DNA of 64,000 nucleotides from the NCBI RefSeq assembly GCF_048771995.1, contig NC_133024.1, forward strand, positions 60,160,501 to 60,224,500, written 5' to 3'. Below the pieces are notes generated by a model. That model was not told the origin of the DNA and did not search any database. It was given only the letters and a program-made list of their open reading frames with translations. Shown one piece after another: positions 50,113 to 60,215 of the stretch. Made by a program: the position numbers and the translations under genes. Positions within the stretch are counted from its first letter, which is position 1. Each line of letters begins with the position of its first letter. The stretch comes from Taeniopygia guttata. Taxonomy: Eukaryota; Chordata; Aves; Passeriformes; Estrildidae.

Positions 50113-51443
50113 TGTGGTTCTGTGACCCGGGGTTATTTCTGTCTGTAGCGGTGCCACAGTTTGTGCTGCTCTGGCGTTGGGGTTCACCCGGGCTGGACAC
50201 CAGGTGCCCACCAAACTCCCACTGCTCTCCTCAGCCAGGCAGGGCAGAGGAAACACGAGGAAAACCTCGTGGGTCGAGATAAGGGGAGGAAGAGATCACT
50301 CGCCAATTACTGTCATGGGCAAAACACATTTGGCTTAGGGAAATTAGTTTAATTTATTGCCAATCAAATCAGAGTAGTCTAATGAGATATAAAAGCTAAT
50401 TCTTAAAACAGCTTCACTCCTCCACTCCTCTCCCTTCTTCCTGTACTGGACTTCACTCCTGATTTTCTCTACCTCTCCCCACACAGTGGCACAGAGGGAT
50501 GGGGAATGGGAACTGTGGACAGTCATTACACATGGTTTCTGCTTTTCTTTCCTCCTCAGGGAGAGGACTCCTCGCACTCTTCCCCTGCTGTAGGTTGACG
50601 TCTCTCCGTCTGAAGACAGTCCACCATGAACTTCTCCAACATGCATCCTCCCCTCGGGCTGCAGTTCAAGTCCTGCCAGCACACCTGCTCCGGAGGGGCT
50701 CCTCTCTCCACTGACTTCCCACAGGTGCTGCCAGGAGCCCACTCCAGCACCGGCTTCCCACAGGGTCACAGCGTCCTTTGGCTCCTGCTCCAGCGTGGAG
50801 CTCTCCCTGGGCTGCAGGGGGATACAGGCTCCCCTATGGACCCCCCCGGGCTGCAGGGGGATACAGGCTCTCCTATGGACCTCCCTGGGCTGCAGGGGGA
50901 TACAGGCTCCCCTATGGACCTCCCTGGGCTGCAGGGGGATACAGGCTCCCCTATGCATCCCCTGGGCTGCAGGGGGATACAGGCTCCCCTATGGACCTCC
51001 CTGGGCTGCAGGGGGATACAGGCTCCCCTATGGACCCCCCTGGGCTGCAGTGGGATACAGGCTCCCTACGGACCTCCCTGGGCTGCAGGGGCTCAGCTGC
51101 CTCCCCATGGTCTGCACCAGGGGCTGCAGGGGAATCTCTGCTCCAGCACCCACAGCACCTCCTGCCCCTCCTCCACTGACCTTGGTGTCTGCAGAGCTGT
51201 CCCTCTCATATGTTCTCATTTTTCTCTCTGGCTGCAATGGTGCAGCTTTTCCCCACTTCTTTAACCTGTTATTCCACTGGCACCATCATGGTGGCTGCTG
51301 GGCTTGGCCTTGGCCAGAGCTTCATCCATCCTGGAGCTGGCTGGCATTGGATCTGTCAGATATGGGCAAAATTTCTGGAAACATCTCACAGAACCCACTC
51401 CTGTAGTTTCCTCACTTGTGAAACCTTACCGTGCAAACCAACA
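50113..51443 (-). mobile_element. Long avian retroviral LTR (probably solo), minus orientation
   Basis: On the minus strand this 1.33-kb fossil element begins TGTTGGTTTGC and ends GTCACAGAACCACA, giving TG...CA ends. An AATAAA within TTGGCAATAAATTAAACT (minus strand, near 50348-50364) sits toward its end, as in an LTR. Its text resembles a long LTR that I recall as abundant in songbird genomes; the family name is uncertain (class II or III). Flanking six-mers, TGGCAC and TGGCTT, agree at only four of six bases, so the target duplication is weak. No internal retroviral genes are next to it. It carries an expanded 39-bp tandem array and is clearly diverged. Confidence 0.7.
50806..51090. repeat. 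39-bp minisatellite, about seven copies, inside the LTR
   Basis: A unit beginning GCTGCAGGGGGATACAGGCT recurs at 50811, 50850, 50889, 50928, 50966, 51005 and 51044, with a partial copy at 51082. Spacing is 39 bp, twice 38. Copies differ by a few bases. Because 39 is a multiple of three, long open frames run through it on both strands. PstI-type CTGCAG recurs once per unit. Confidence 0.95.
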
Positions 51444-54400
51444 TGGCTTATTAATTTTAATATTATAGTTCTATTTCTTAGTGAAATTAATTTAATAGGC
51501 TTTCTACTATTGCAAATATACTGTTTCTGAGACCAAAAATTACTAAGCTGTATGTACTTACCCAAAGAGTACCTCTTCAGTAGAAAAAACGAATTATTAC
51601 AATGGCTCATTTTGGACCAGTTTTGAAATAGTTAAATTCTGTAACATGCTCTTTCTTTTTCTCCAGCAAAATATTTAAAATTACTTTAGCTTTCAGTAGA
51701 CATTGTACTGAATATTTATCGGAGAAATAAAACCAAACCAAATCAGCTATTTAAGACAAACCTCTAGTTTATAAAACAACTGATGGCATTTGAGTATTTT
51801 AATCTGCTTTACTAGCAGTGCGATCAGACAAAACAGTAGAGCATCAAAACACCATTTTACATTAACATTACAAAATACAACAAATTTTTTTCTGTATGTA
51901 TTTACATAAGCAAACATATAGGTATTCAAAATAGAATGTATCTCACCGTCTGGCAATAATTACATAAGTACAGTGCATGGTTGACTGGATGGGATAGATA
52001 CATAGGAATTTTTACCCTGAAGTGTAAAAAGGATGCACACCAGCTTAGGAGATACATGGTGAGCTTCATGTCTTTGGACATTTTTCAGATGCAGTCTTAA
52101 CAGTAATAAAATGTCAATTGAAAATCTGATGCTGAAAAATTTTTTCAGATGAAGTGGTTTTTTTGGATGCAAGTATGACAGACTGACTCAGCATGCTTTT
52201 CCTGTGAAAAAGGAAAAGGGGAAGGCCCTAACCTCTGAACCAGTCTGTATGAATGTCTTCTCTTTTTTTTTTTTAACCTGAAAAATTACAAAAAGTTCCA
52301 TTCCATTCTAATGCATAATGCAAACACAGTTTTCTGGAAGATGGAAATACTGCTCTGAAGCTGGTCATATTAAACTGTGGTACTCATTCCAAGCATGGGC
52401 CAAGTGCTGTAAATCCTAGTTTGAAACAGCTGAACTCTGTCATCTGTCTGCAGTAAAATGAGTCCATTAATTGCTATCTACTGATGAAAAACCCATAGCA
52501 GATTTGGCATGGTGGCCAGAACAAATTCATATCCTGAGTCTGTCATCCTCACTAAGGCAAACTGCACAAAAATCTATTAATATTTTAATGCAGGGTGGCA
52601 GAATCAGGGCTTTCTAAGCTGTAAGAAATATCCATCAAGAGCTAGAGATAGTGGTCTTTGCTGTGCATTCTTGGCCTTAAGAGGCTACTTAGGCAAAAGC
52701 TGCTGATTACTCAATAAAACCATCTATCTGAGTGCTACAAAATCAAAATGTCAGGCATCAGTTTTCCCTGCTTCTAAGCAAAAACTCGGTGTTATGTTCT
52801 CTCCAGCTGTCAATTAATGAAATGCTGTTAAGTCTCTTATGTCCAAAATAGATTTTATTTTAAAATAAGCTGGAAAAAAAAATGATTGTTCAGAATCACC
52901 TTGTAATGAAACTTCAAGCCAGTAATTGAAACCCTCTGTGATTGTAGTGAAACATTCCCTGTCAGTATTTGCAACCTGAGCAATTTCGCATTGTGAATGA
53001 GGAACAGAAAGTGAAATGAAAGAGAAACAGAGGGCTGATCTGCTCTGCCACGTCGGCAAAATGCAGGCAGTAAGTGGAGAGCATAAGCAGTGAATGTGAA
53101 ATGTTCAGTAACAGTTTATCAGCTGCAAGCTGGTGAAGGAGACTGTGCAGAGCAGCAACTGGACCCTCAGGAGATTTGGGAGAAATTGAGCTCTGGAGAA
53201 GTGCAGGGTGCCATATTACATTGTACAGGATGCAGATGAGCTCTGCTCCCTTGCACAAATGGGCAATAAGATCCACCTACTGTCTGTCCTACCTACTGCT
53301 TTCATTTGCAAGGCCAGAGAAACTTTCATCAGGTCAGGCATAAATGGCAAAAAAATGTGGTGATTCCCTCCTTGGTGGAAACCTCTTTGTTTCCTTTCCC
53401 CTCACATGGAGGTTTAGAGACCTTCAGTCCCTTGTCAATATTCATTAAATGAATGCAATCTGGTTTGGTGGCAGATTTAGAGCCTCAGATCTGTTCTCAA
53501 AAAACACCTTTGCTTTTGTTACTGTCTGCTTATTCCCTGAGATACCTGTTTCCAAGGATAAATCCTCAAAACCATCACTCCAGTTGTGAAGTGGAGAGAT
53601 ATGGCCTGTGGGATACAAGATGAGCATTGTCCTTAGTTCAAAGTACTAGATTTAGGGTCAATATCAAATTTGACAGGAAAGAGTGGAAAGTCATTGTTCC
53701 CAGCTACTACTATGGTAGTCCTCATACTCAGCTGCACTTAGCAGATTCCCCCTGGAATGCTTTCTTTGCCACTGTGACACCCCTCACACAGTGCTGGGTA
53801 AGACCGGGATGTGTGCATAGGGAGGTAGGAGCAGCGAGTTCATTTTTGCTTCTACTGAAGCTGTTCAGTTTGACTGAGGTGATCAAATGTACCCAGAGAC
53901 AGAGAGTGTATAAAGCACATGGTGAGCACAGCATTTATTCCACTTGATTTATCAGTTCATCCTAAACGACCAGTTTTGGGGGGAAACCCATGAATGTCTG
54001 CGAGGTGATAGATGACATGCATGGCATCATCACTGTGAATGGGGATACAGCATGACACTTCATCCCAGCATGGAGGCTGAGATCTGTGAGGTGAGTCAGT
54101 GGCATCATGTGCATGCAGAGCTTCTGTGTGACCAGTGCACAGTGGCTCCTACTGATCCCATGTCAGAGGAGAGGGCTCATAAAATTAGCAAATTTAGTTA
54201 AACAATATATATGACAATAAATCATTCAAATACGGATTTATTTGACTGATAAACTTTGATTTGTCAGTCAACTTTTAAGTCCTTTTCTGCCATAGATCAG
54301 TAGCTTAAGCTAAAGGCCTTCTTCTTCTAAAGACCCCCACCTGGTAGGCTAGAAAAAGGTTCACTTTCTCTCTCTGTCTCGCTCCTTCTTTGGCTTAGTG

Positions 54401-55550
54401 GAAATTTAATTGCTCTGTAAAAACTGAACAACTTCAATAGAAGGACAGATGAAGGCATTGAAGTTTTGCTTCTGGATGTGTAGGGACGGCTGTGCTCCAG
54501 GACAGCTTTGATGAATAGAGACAAGAGATCTCTGAAGGATGGATTCCATCCTTTCCAACATGGATGGACAGTGTTTTTTTTCCACAGAAACCGGAATACA
54601 TCCTGGTTCTGATGAGATTATGGCTGCAAAATTCATGGAATGAATCAAATTATTTGATTTAAACTTTGCATGTGAGTGCAGCATTTATATTTCTCCTCTT
54701 CAGCAAAGTCCCACTGTCCTCAGTGACATTGGCTATGATGTCTTGAAAAGAGTTTCATGACTAGGCATGTCTGTCAAGCAATGTATTTTATGTTCTTTAT
54801 GCAATGTATTCTGCCCTTGGATCTATGCAGGTGAAATGCAGTGTTGTTCACAGGTCCTGTTATTTTTCAAATGAGCCCCATTTGCCCATACGTATTTCAT
54901 TAAGGCTAAGTCCTAGTAGTGCAATCCTCTGACCATTCCTGAGCAATCTGCCTTAACAGCAATACAGTGAAACAAGGGAAAATTAATTTTAGCAACTAAC
55001 AGTTTTCTAATAATTCTGGCTTTACAAGCCCTAAACCAAAGCCAGAAGATTCTTCATAATGGTCTTTTTTAACCAAAGAGACATGATGAGAGAGAATCTG
55101 TTTTTACTGAAGATGCATGCAGATTTTCCTCTGACACTACTTAAATCAGACTTTGTTGGAATTGAACAGAGTAATGAATCTGAAAGTGGTGCTGAAATTA
55201 TTTAGCAATGTTGTGCCTGGTTTTCCACTGTTCTTTCAATTCACCTTGCTGTCAACACCGGTGGGAGGGAGCAGGGAATTAAGACCAATAATTTTGAAAA
55301 CATTACTATCAATTTTTTTAGCTGAACACATGAAATTTTTGAATGCAACTAAACTACAAGTCCTGAAATAAACATTACAAATGGTGGTGGAAACAGAGGA
55401 TTATTCAAGTATAATTTACCTTTGCTTATTTGAAATACAGAATAAATGGCAGAAAAACCCAGGGACATTTCAGGATGGTTACTGAGGAAGAAAAAGTAGC
55501 ATAGAAACAGTTAACAAAATGTCCATATAACTAATTAGCAGTTTTAATAG
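51444..55550. other. Intergenic region downstream of HTR2A
   Basis: About 4.1 kb of AT-rich DNA between the LTR and the HTR2A 3' end. I see no gene and no repeat I can name. Part of the upper end may belong to a longer HTR2A 3' UTR if more distal poly(A) sites are used. Confidence 0.6.
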
Positions 55551-56053
55551 ATTTTCTTTAATACTTTTAGATTTATTTTAAATATATATTAACAAATGAA
55601 CCATCATTTTATTTGAAATTCTGTAAAGTGCTCATTCAGTTAATGATAACTCAATTGTAGCAAGACAAACTAGCCAGAGCCTACTCTGCAAGAACATCAA
55701 AGGGCAGCTTAACTTTCATTTGCAAAGAGAAAAGAAATACGTAGATTTCTTCACAGCCCATATTATAATACCAGAAATTGCATTTTTTTTCTTTAAGAAA
55801 TATATCCTTTAGAATATTAAAAAAATAAGTCTAATAAAGCCTGTGCTTAAAACAGCCAACGTACTGTATGAAAAAAAATTGCACATTTGATACCCTTTCA
55901 ACCCTGCTTTTCATCCACAGGATAATGTGAGGAGTATATGATGTTGTTGGAAGGTCTCTTGAACACAGCTGATTTTCCTAAGCTATCAGAGCTTCTCACA
56001 GCAGGTGGAATTTTCAGCACACACACAGTGGTTGTCATGGCAGCTGCTGACCA
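55551..56053 (-). other. HTR2A: HTR2A 3' UTR, proximal part
   Basis: After the TGA at 56056-56054 the minus strand meets AATAAA at about 55613-55608 and 55577-55572, giving a short 3' UTR of roughly 0.5 kb. A longer 3' UTR cannot be excluded. The region is AT-rich. Confidence 0.55.
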
Positions 56054-56868
56054 TCACACACCACTAACCTTTTCATTCCCTGGGCCGATACTTCCCTTGG
56101 AGGGACCATCTAAACGCTGTGTTCCTATCATGACCGTTGAGTAATCCTTAGCCATCATTTTTGCCTCTTTTTTCAAACTCTTCATTTGTGCTAGCTGGAG
56201 CTGGCTGGAGTCATATGCAAGTGCTGGGATAGTGTTCACTAAAATCAGCTGGAAAGGTTTCTTCTCCTCCTTGTAGCGACACTGGATGTAGCGAGCGAAA
56301 GCAGAGCGGTAGGTTTTGTTGAACAGCGTATATACAAGTGGGTTGACAGCCGAAGAAAGGTAGCCAATCCAAACAAATATATTAAGGAGTCCTCCAATGA
56401 CCTCTTCTTTGCATGACTCCTTGCAAATAACAGCCATCACATTGGTGATGAAAAATGGGCACCACATCACAACAAACAGAAAGAAGACAATGCCAAGGAC
56501 CTTGGAAGCCTTCTGCTCGTTGCTGATGGATTGCATGGTTCTCCTCCCTGAAGTCCCAGTATCTCTGTTCAAGGAGCGCTGAAAGAGTTTCTCTGAGGAC
56601 AGGGAACTCTGAGGGAGGAAGCTGAATGAGGCAAACTTGGTCTTAGGGCCAATGTCATTCACGCATAGCATAGCTTCCTTCTGCAGCGACTTGATAGTTA
56701 AAAAGTAGGTGACTACCATGATGGTTAGAGGGATGAAGAATGCAACAAAAGAGCCTACTAGAACAAAATTTTCATCTGCAAGTAAGCAGATGTCTTTCTT
56801 AAAAATGTCTTTCTTAAATACTTTGGAGTCGTCTTGTAGTCCAAAGACGGGTATAGGCATGGAGATAC
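56054..56868 (-). CDS. HTR2A: HTR2A last coding exon (5-HT2A serotonin receptor, extracellular loop 2 to C-terminus)
   Basis: This exon encodes the C-terminal 270 residues of the Gq/11-coupled serotonin receptor 5-HT2A, a plasma-membrane class A GPCR. The acceptor TTCAG is followed by a split Gly codon and [17 protein letters not shown], which aligns with human residues from about 206. In order: loop 2 with the disulfide Cys (CLLADENF), TM5 ([19 protein letters not shown]), intracellular loop 3 with [15 protein letters not shown]6 with the WCPFF switch, TM7 with NPLVY, helix 8, and a C-tail ending NEKVSGV. That end keeps a Ser-x-Val PDZ-ligand form (human SCV). Oddities: a five-residue duplication (FKKDI twice) in loop 2, and Ala at position 5.46. 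The frame continues upstream into the intron to 57067, but the splice site ends the exon. The earlier exons are outside the window. Confidence 0.98.
56789..56818 (-). repeat. 15-bp tandem duplication within the HTR2A exon
   Basis: Two adjacent 15-bp units (56804-56818 and 56789-56803) differ at one base and encode FKKDI twice. The duplication adds five residues to extracellular loop 2, just before the conserved disulfide Cys. Confidence 0.95.
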
Positions 56869-56954
56869 CTGAAGGTGGATGAGAGGAAGAAGAGGTTAAA
56901 AACAATAATGAAAAACACTTCCAGCCTCCAAGAAAAAACAAACAAACATCTATC

Positions 56955-57019
56955 TGTGTTCTACCTGTGGCTGAGGTGGTCGTAGCTATACACATTACCT
57001 CAGCCACAGGTAGAACACA
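56955..57019. repeat. Perfect inverted repeat: 23-bp arms, 19-nt loop
   Basis: The arm at 56955-56977 (TGTGTTCTACCTGTGGCTGA plus GGT) is exactly complementary to the arm at 56997-57019. In the HTR2A pre-mRNA it would form a 23-bp stem ending about 86 nt upstream of the last coding exon. The arms carry no mismatch. Confidence 0.97.
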
Positions 57020-58430
57020 TTTGCTTCCTTCCAACTGTCCTATGACACCTGATAGCCAGAAAAGCATGGTTTGGATCTTGGGCCCCTTGTAATGGTCTCC
57101 ACACCTCTTCCTTGGTCTTTACCACCTTGCGAAGGATTTAATGAACTACAACCAAGATGACAGTATGTATTTATTTTCTGGAGTGCCATAAGAGTGGTTT
57201 TGGACTGTTTTTAATTCGAGGATTAAAAGTGTTCTGGGCTCTAAATAGACTGGGAAATACTAATTTTAGTAGGAAAGATAATTTTTTGTCATAGGTCTAA
57301 GAGTAATCTTTCACTGTGTCTTTTCTTGCTGTAATCTCCATATAGTTAAATGCTAAATGCTAACAAAACCCAGCTTCCCATGTGGCAAGGGCCAGATGAA
57401 CAACGAGAACAAATTAAGCACTGTGAGACACTGCATGAGGCAGCCTGAATTGTACTTTATCCTGCAGGACTGCAAAGTCCTTTCACTGTATTTCCATCTA
57501 CTAGAGGCTGCCTCCTCTGTGTACAAGCATGCAAAATTTGTCTTTCCCTGGAGCATGCATCCTTGGCTTGTCATGAACGGCAAGACAAGGTGACAAAGTC
57601 CATTCTCCTTGGACTGCTGTGTCTGTATCAAGCCTACTCAGCCATTTCCGCAGGGAAATGCTAGAGTCTGGGTAAAATCAAACAGCTGTTGTTTCTCTAG
57701 TTGTAGGTTTTGGGGTTTTTTCAGCATTTGTCTCTTCCCTTCCAAATGGATGATGTCTCTCCAAGAGAGGCAATGTTCAGACAATGAAAGAAATTATGTG
57801 CTGCAAAGATAGCAGAATTGAAGTGAAGCAGGGGGGTGATAATGCAGCCCTGTTTGGATAAAAGCAGCAAAGATTCTGATTCCTGTGGAAAGTTAGCTTA
57901 GTCTGGGAGCTTCAGTCCTGTTTGCATTTTGGAACAGAAATCCCAGTTGCTGTACTTGGCTTATGAGAAATGAAAACATCGACTAGAGAATTTCTTATGA
58001 TGTGAGGATGGTGTGCCCTACTTTGTTCAATGGATACCCAGGAGTGTCCTTATTCATTCACAGATGAGTCCTGAAAGATCTGCATTTAAATGGTATCTTC
58101 TGCTGTCTCTCTTTTTTTCCCTTCTTCCCACTCTGCTGCTTAAACTGGGAGCCTTTTAGAAGCATGGTCTGTCTCTTCATTTCACACATACCCAGTGCCC
58201 AGCATAACAGCTCCAGTCCTAGAGAAAGGCTGTGGAGTACAGGCTCAATACCAAACAATAATAATCACAGTAGTAATAATATTAGATTTTTATTCTGTTC
58301 AAGTGCTTAATTCTTTTTGTTCTTCTGGAGCTTTTACAGAGGTCTTTTTTTTTTTTTTTCTAGGAGCACTGTGGCTTATTTTGTCTCTGCAACTTTGAAC
58401 AGAGTCATGGCATTGCCTCAGGCCACTTTA

Positions 58431-58919
58431 GAAAAGTGCTTTTCTTATCTGCCCAGGGCAGAAGCTGGTGGAGAGCCTGTGGTATTACTCTTTCTGTTTC
58501 TCCTGCTCAAGCTCTAAGTGCTTGAACTTGGGCTAGGAGAAGCCAGTGAGTGAGATGCAAACTCATGCAGTCTGTGGCAGCTCCTGAGCTGAGCTGACAG
58601 GAACCTCCAGGGTTTTTAGCTACTGGCTAAAAAGATCTGAGTCCGTCTCACTGAAAGCATGAGGCAGAGGTCACCATCAGAAACCAGACTGTACAGACAT
58701 GGTGAGTAATCTGGGGTGCTGAACAACTCCAGGGAAATGAGGAATGCTTTGAAGCTAGTTTTCTTTTTTTTGGATGAGTTGAAGGGGTGCTGAAGGCATC
58801 CAGCATCTCCCAGCATCATACTCCAGCTGCACAAAGACACAGCATTACTCAGAGCAATACCACAAGTTTCCCATCTGCTTCTGCCCTGTGCTGATAACAG
58901 CAAGGCTGTTTTTTCATTT
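58431..58919. repeat. Diverged inverted repeat pair (about 65 bp each)
   Basis: Sequence around 58431-58496 (with CAGGGCAGAAGC and CCTGTGGTATTACTCT) resembles the reverse complement of 58852-58919 (CAGGGCAGAAGC and CTTGTGGTATTGCTCT), roughly three quarters identical by eye. The spacer is about 355 bp. It may be two copies of an old unnamed repeat. Confidence 0.55.
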
Positions 58920-59833
58920 AATTCAAAGACCTTGTGTGAGCTGCAGAGATAAAATAAACAATGGTATTGACAGAGTAAAAAGATGCTTTTCATTACTACC
59001 TTATGGTTCAGCTGCATGAGGAGGCATGGGAGCAGAGGCTGCAGCACTAGGAAGAGGAAAATTTTAGCATAATTTGCATGCTTTTTCAAGTAAAGAGCCA
59101 AAGTCTGTTACAACTTCTCGCCTGAAACAAGAGGAGCAATTCCCCAACTGCTTTGTTTTGGTTTTAGCCGCTTCTTGAGATTGGCATCTAAATCCAGATT
59201 TCTGGCTTTAAGAAATGGAAATGGGCTTCACCGTGTAGCAGAAGTTCCTGCATTTCTTTGCCATTCCTTTAACAAACACGAAAGTGCTGTACCAGCAGAG
59301 CTGTAGCTAGTCATGTAAGTTTTGCTGAGTGACCATTCAAGGCATCTTTCTCCTGCAGCCAAAGGGAAGTGGCCTGTATAGAGTTTGAAAACAACAGAGA
59401 TACCACACTTTGGTGGCAGAGAACACTGTAAACTGCTTTTTGTGCAACCCCAGTTCAGCTGATTCAGGGCATCCCCCCATAATGATCCTGTGCCATTCCT
59501 GCATGGAAAAAGTTAATGTCCAGCCCATTTTTCTCTTTTTATATCTCTACAGGGACTAAATTTACTCTTTTCCTCCTGAAAGGAACAGGGTTTGTTCCCC
59601 CTTGACAGTTGGCTTCTGCAGCATAAGTATGGCAAATTCCAGGAGGACACAGGGACCAAATTGAAAGGCAGTCATATTTAAACTGCCAGTAAAGGAACTT
59701 CCATGTGCAATTCACATCCACTGTTTTGATGGGATTTTTAGGAATCATCACATATGGCCAAGAATATCACCCATATGTCATGTTTGGTCAAGATCAAGTT
59801 TGTCCTGTAAACTCATAACAAAAAGTCCTAGTC

Positions 59834-60215
59834 TGTTGGAAAGGATGGATAAATACAATTGCCTGGCAAAAGATTTACAATAGCACAGCCAGGATGAAAA
59901 CAATCCCCCCTACTGGCTGGACAATGCCCTTACCTACAGATAAGTCCAAAAGTCAAATGGACTGTTCCATCTCAACCCCCAGAATGTATGGTCCACCCCA
60001 CACCTGTAGCCCTCCCCTGAAACATCAGGTGTCTGTGACCCCATTGGCCTAAGCAGCCCACCTTGAAGCCCCCTGATAAGGGGTCTCTGAGGGGCCAGAC
60101 GTCCTCCAAGCAAGACCTTTCATCATCCCTAATAAACCTGATATTCTAAGAGCAGCCTTCAGAGATCCCTCGTCTCCATTCATCCAAGCCATCTTGGACT
60201 ACAGCGTTCCCTACA
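59834..60215 (+). mobile_element. Solo LTR with 6-bp target-site duplication
   Basis: A 382-bp LTR begins TGTTGGAAAGG and ends TTCCCTACA, with TG...CA ends. It is flanked by the perfect six-base duplication CTAGTC at 59828-59833 and 60216-60221. AATAAA lies at 60131-60136, leaving a short U5-like tail. A six-base duplication fits class II (ERVK-type) retroviruses. No internal retroviral sequence remains, so it is a solo LTR made by recombination between two LTRs. The perfect duplication suggests moderate or young age. It is antisense to HTR2A. Confidence 0.9.

Noticed and set aside
50806-51090. CRISPR-like array
   Set aside because: The units are directly adjacent tandem repeats with no unique spacers, in a bird-type genome. 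It is a minisatellite.
50344-51406. Open frames of 203-212 codons on both strands
   Set aside because: They run through the 39-bp minisatellite and LTR sequence. Products are repetitive on both strands and in several frames, without a domain.
56869-57067. N-terminal extension of the HTR2A frame to an ATG at 57067
   Set aside because: A clear acceptor TTCAG at 56869 and the match to HTR2A starting at ISMPIPVFG show that the upstream part is intron. It also crosses the perfect hairpin.
58616-59101. 161-codon minus-strand open frame
   Set aside because: Low-complexity hydrophobic and Ser/Leu-rich product with no recognised domain, inside the HTR2A intron. Likely chance.
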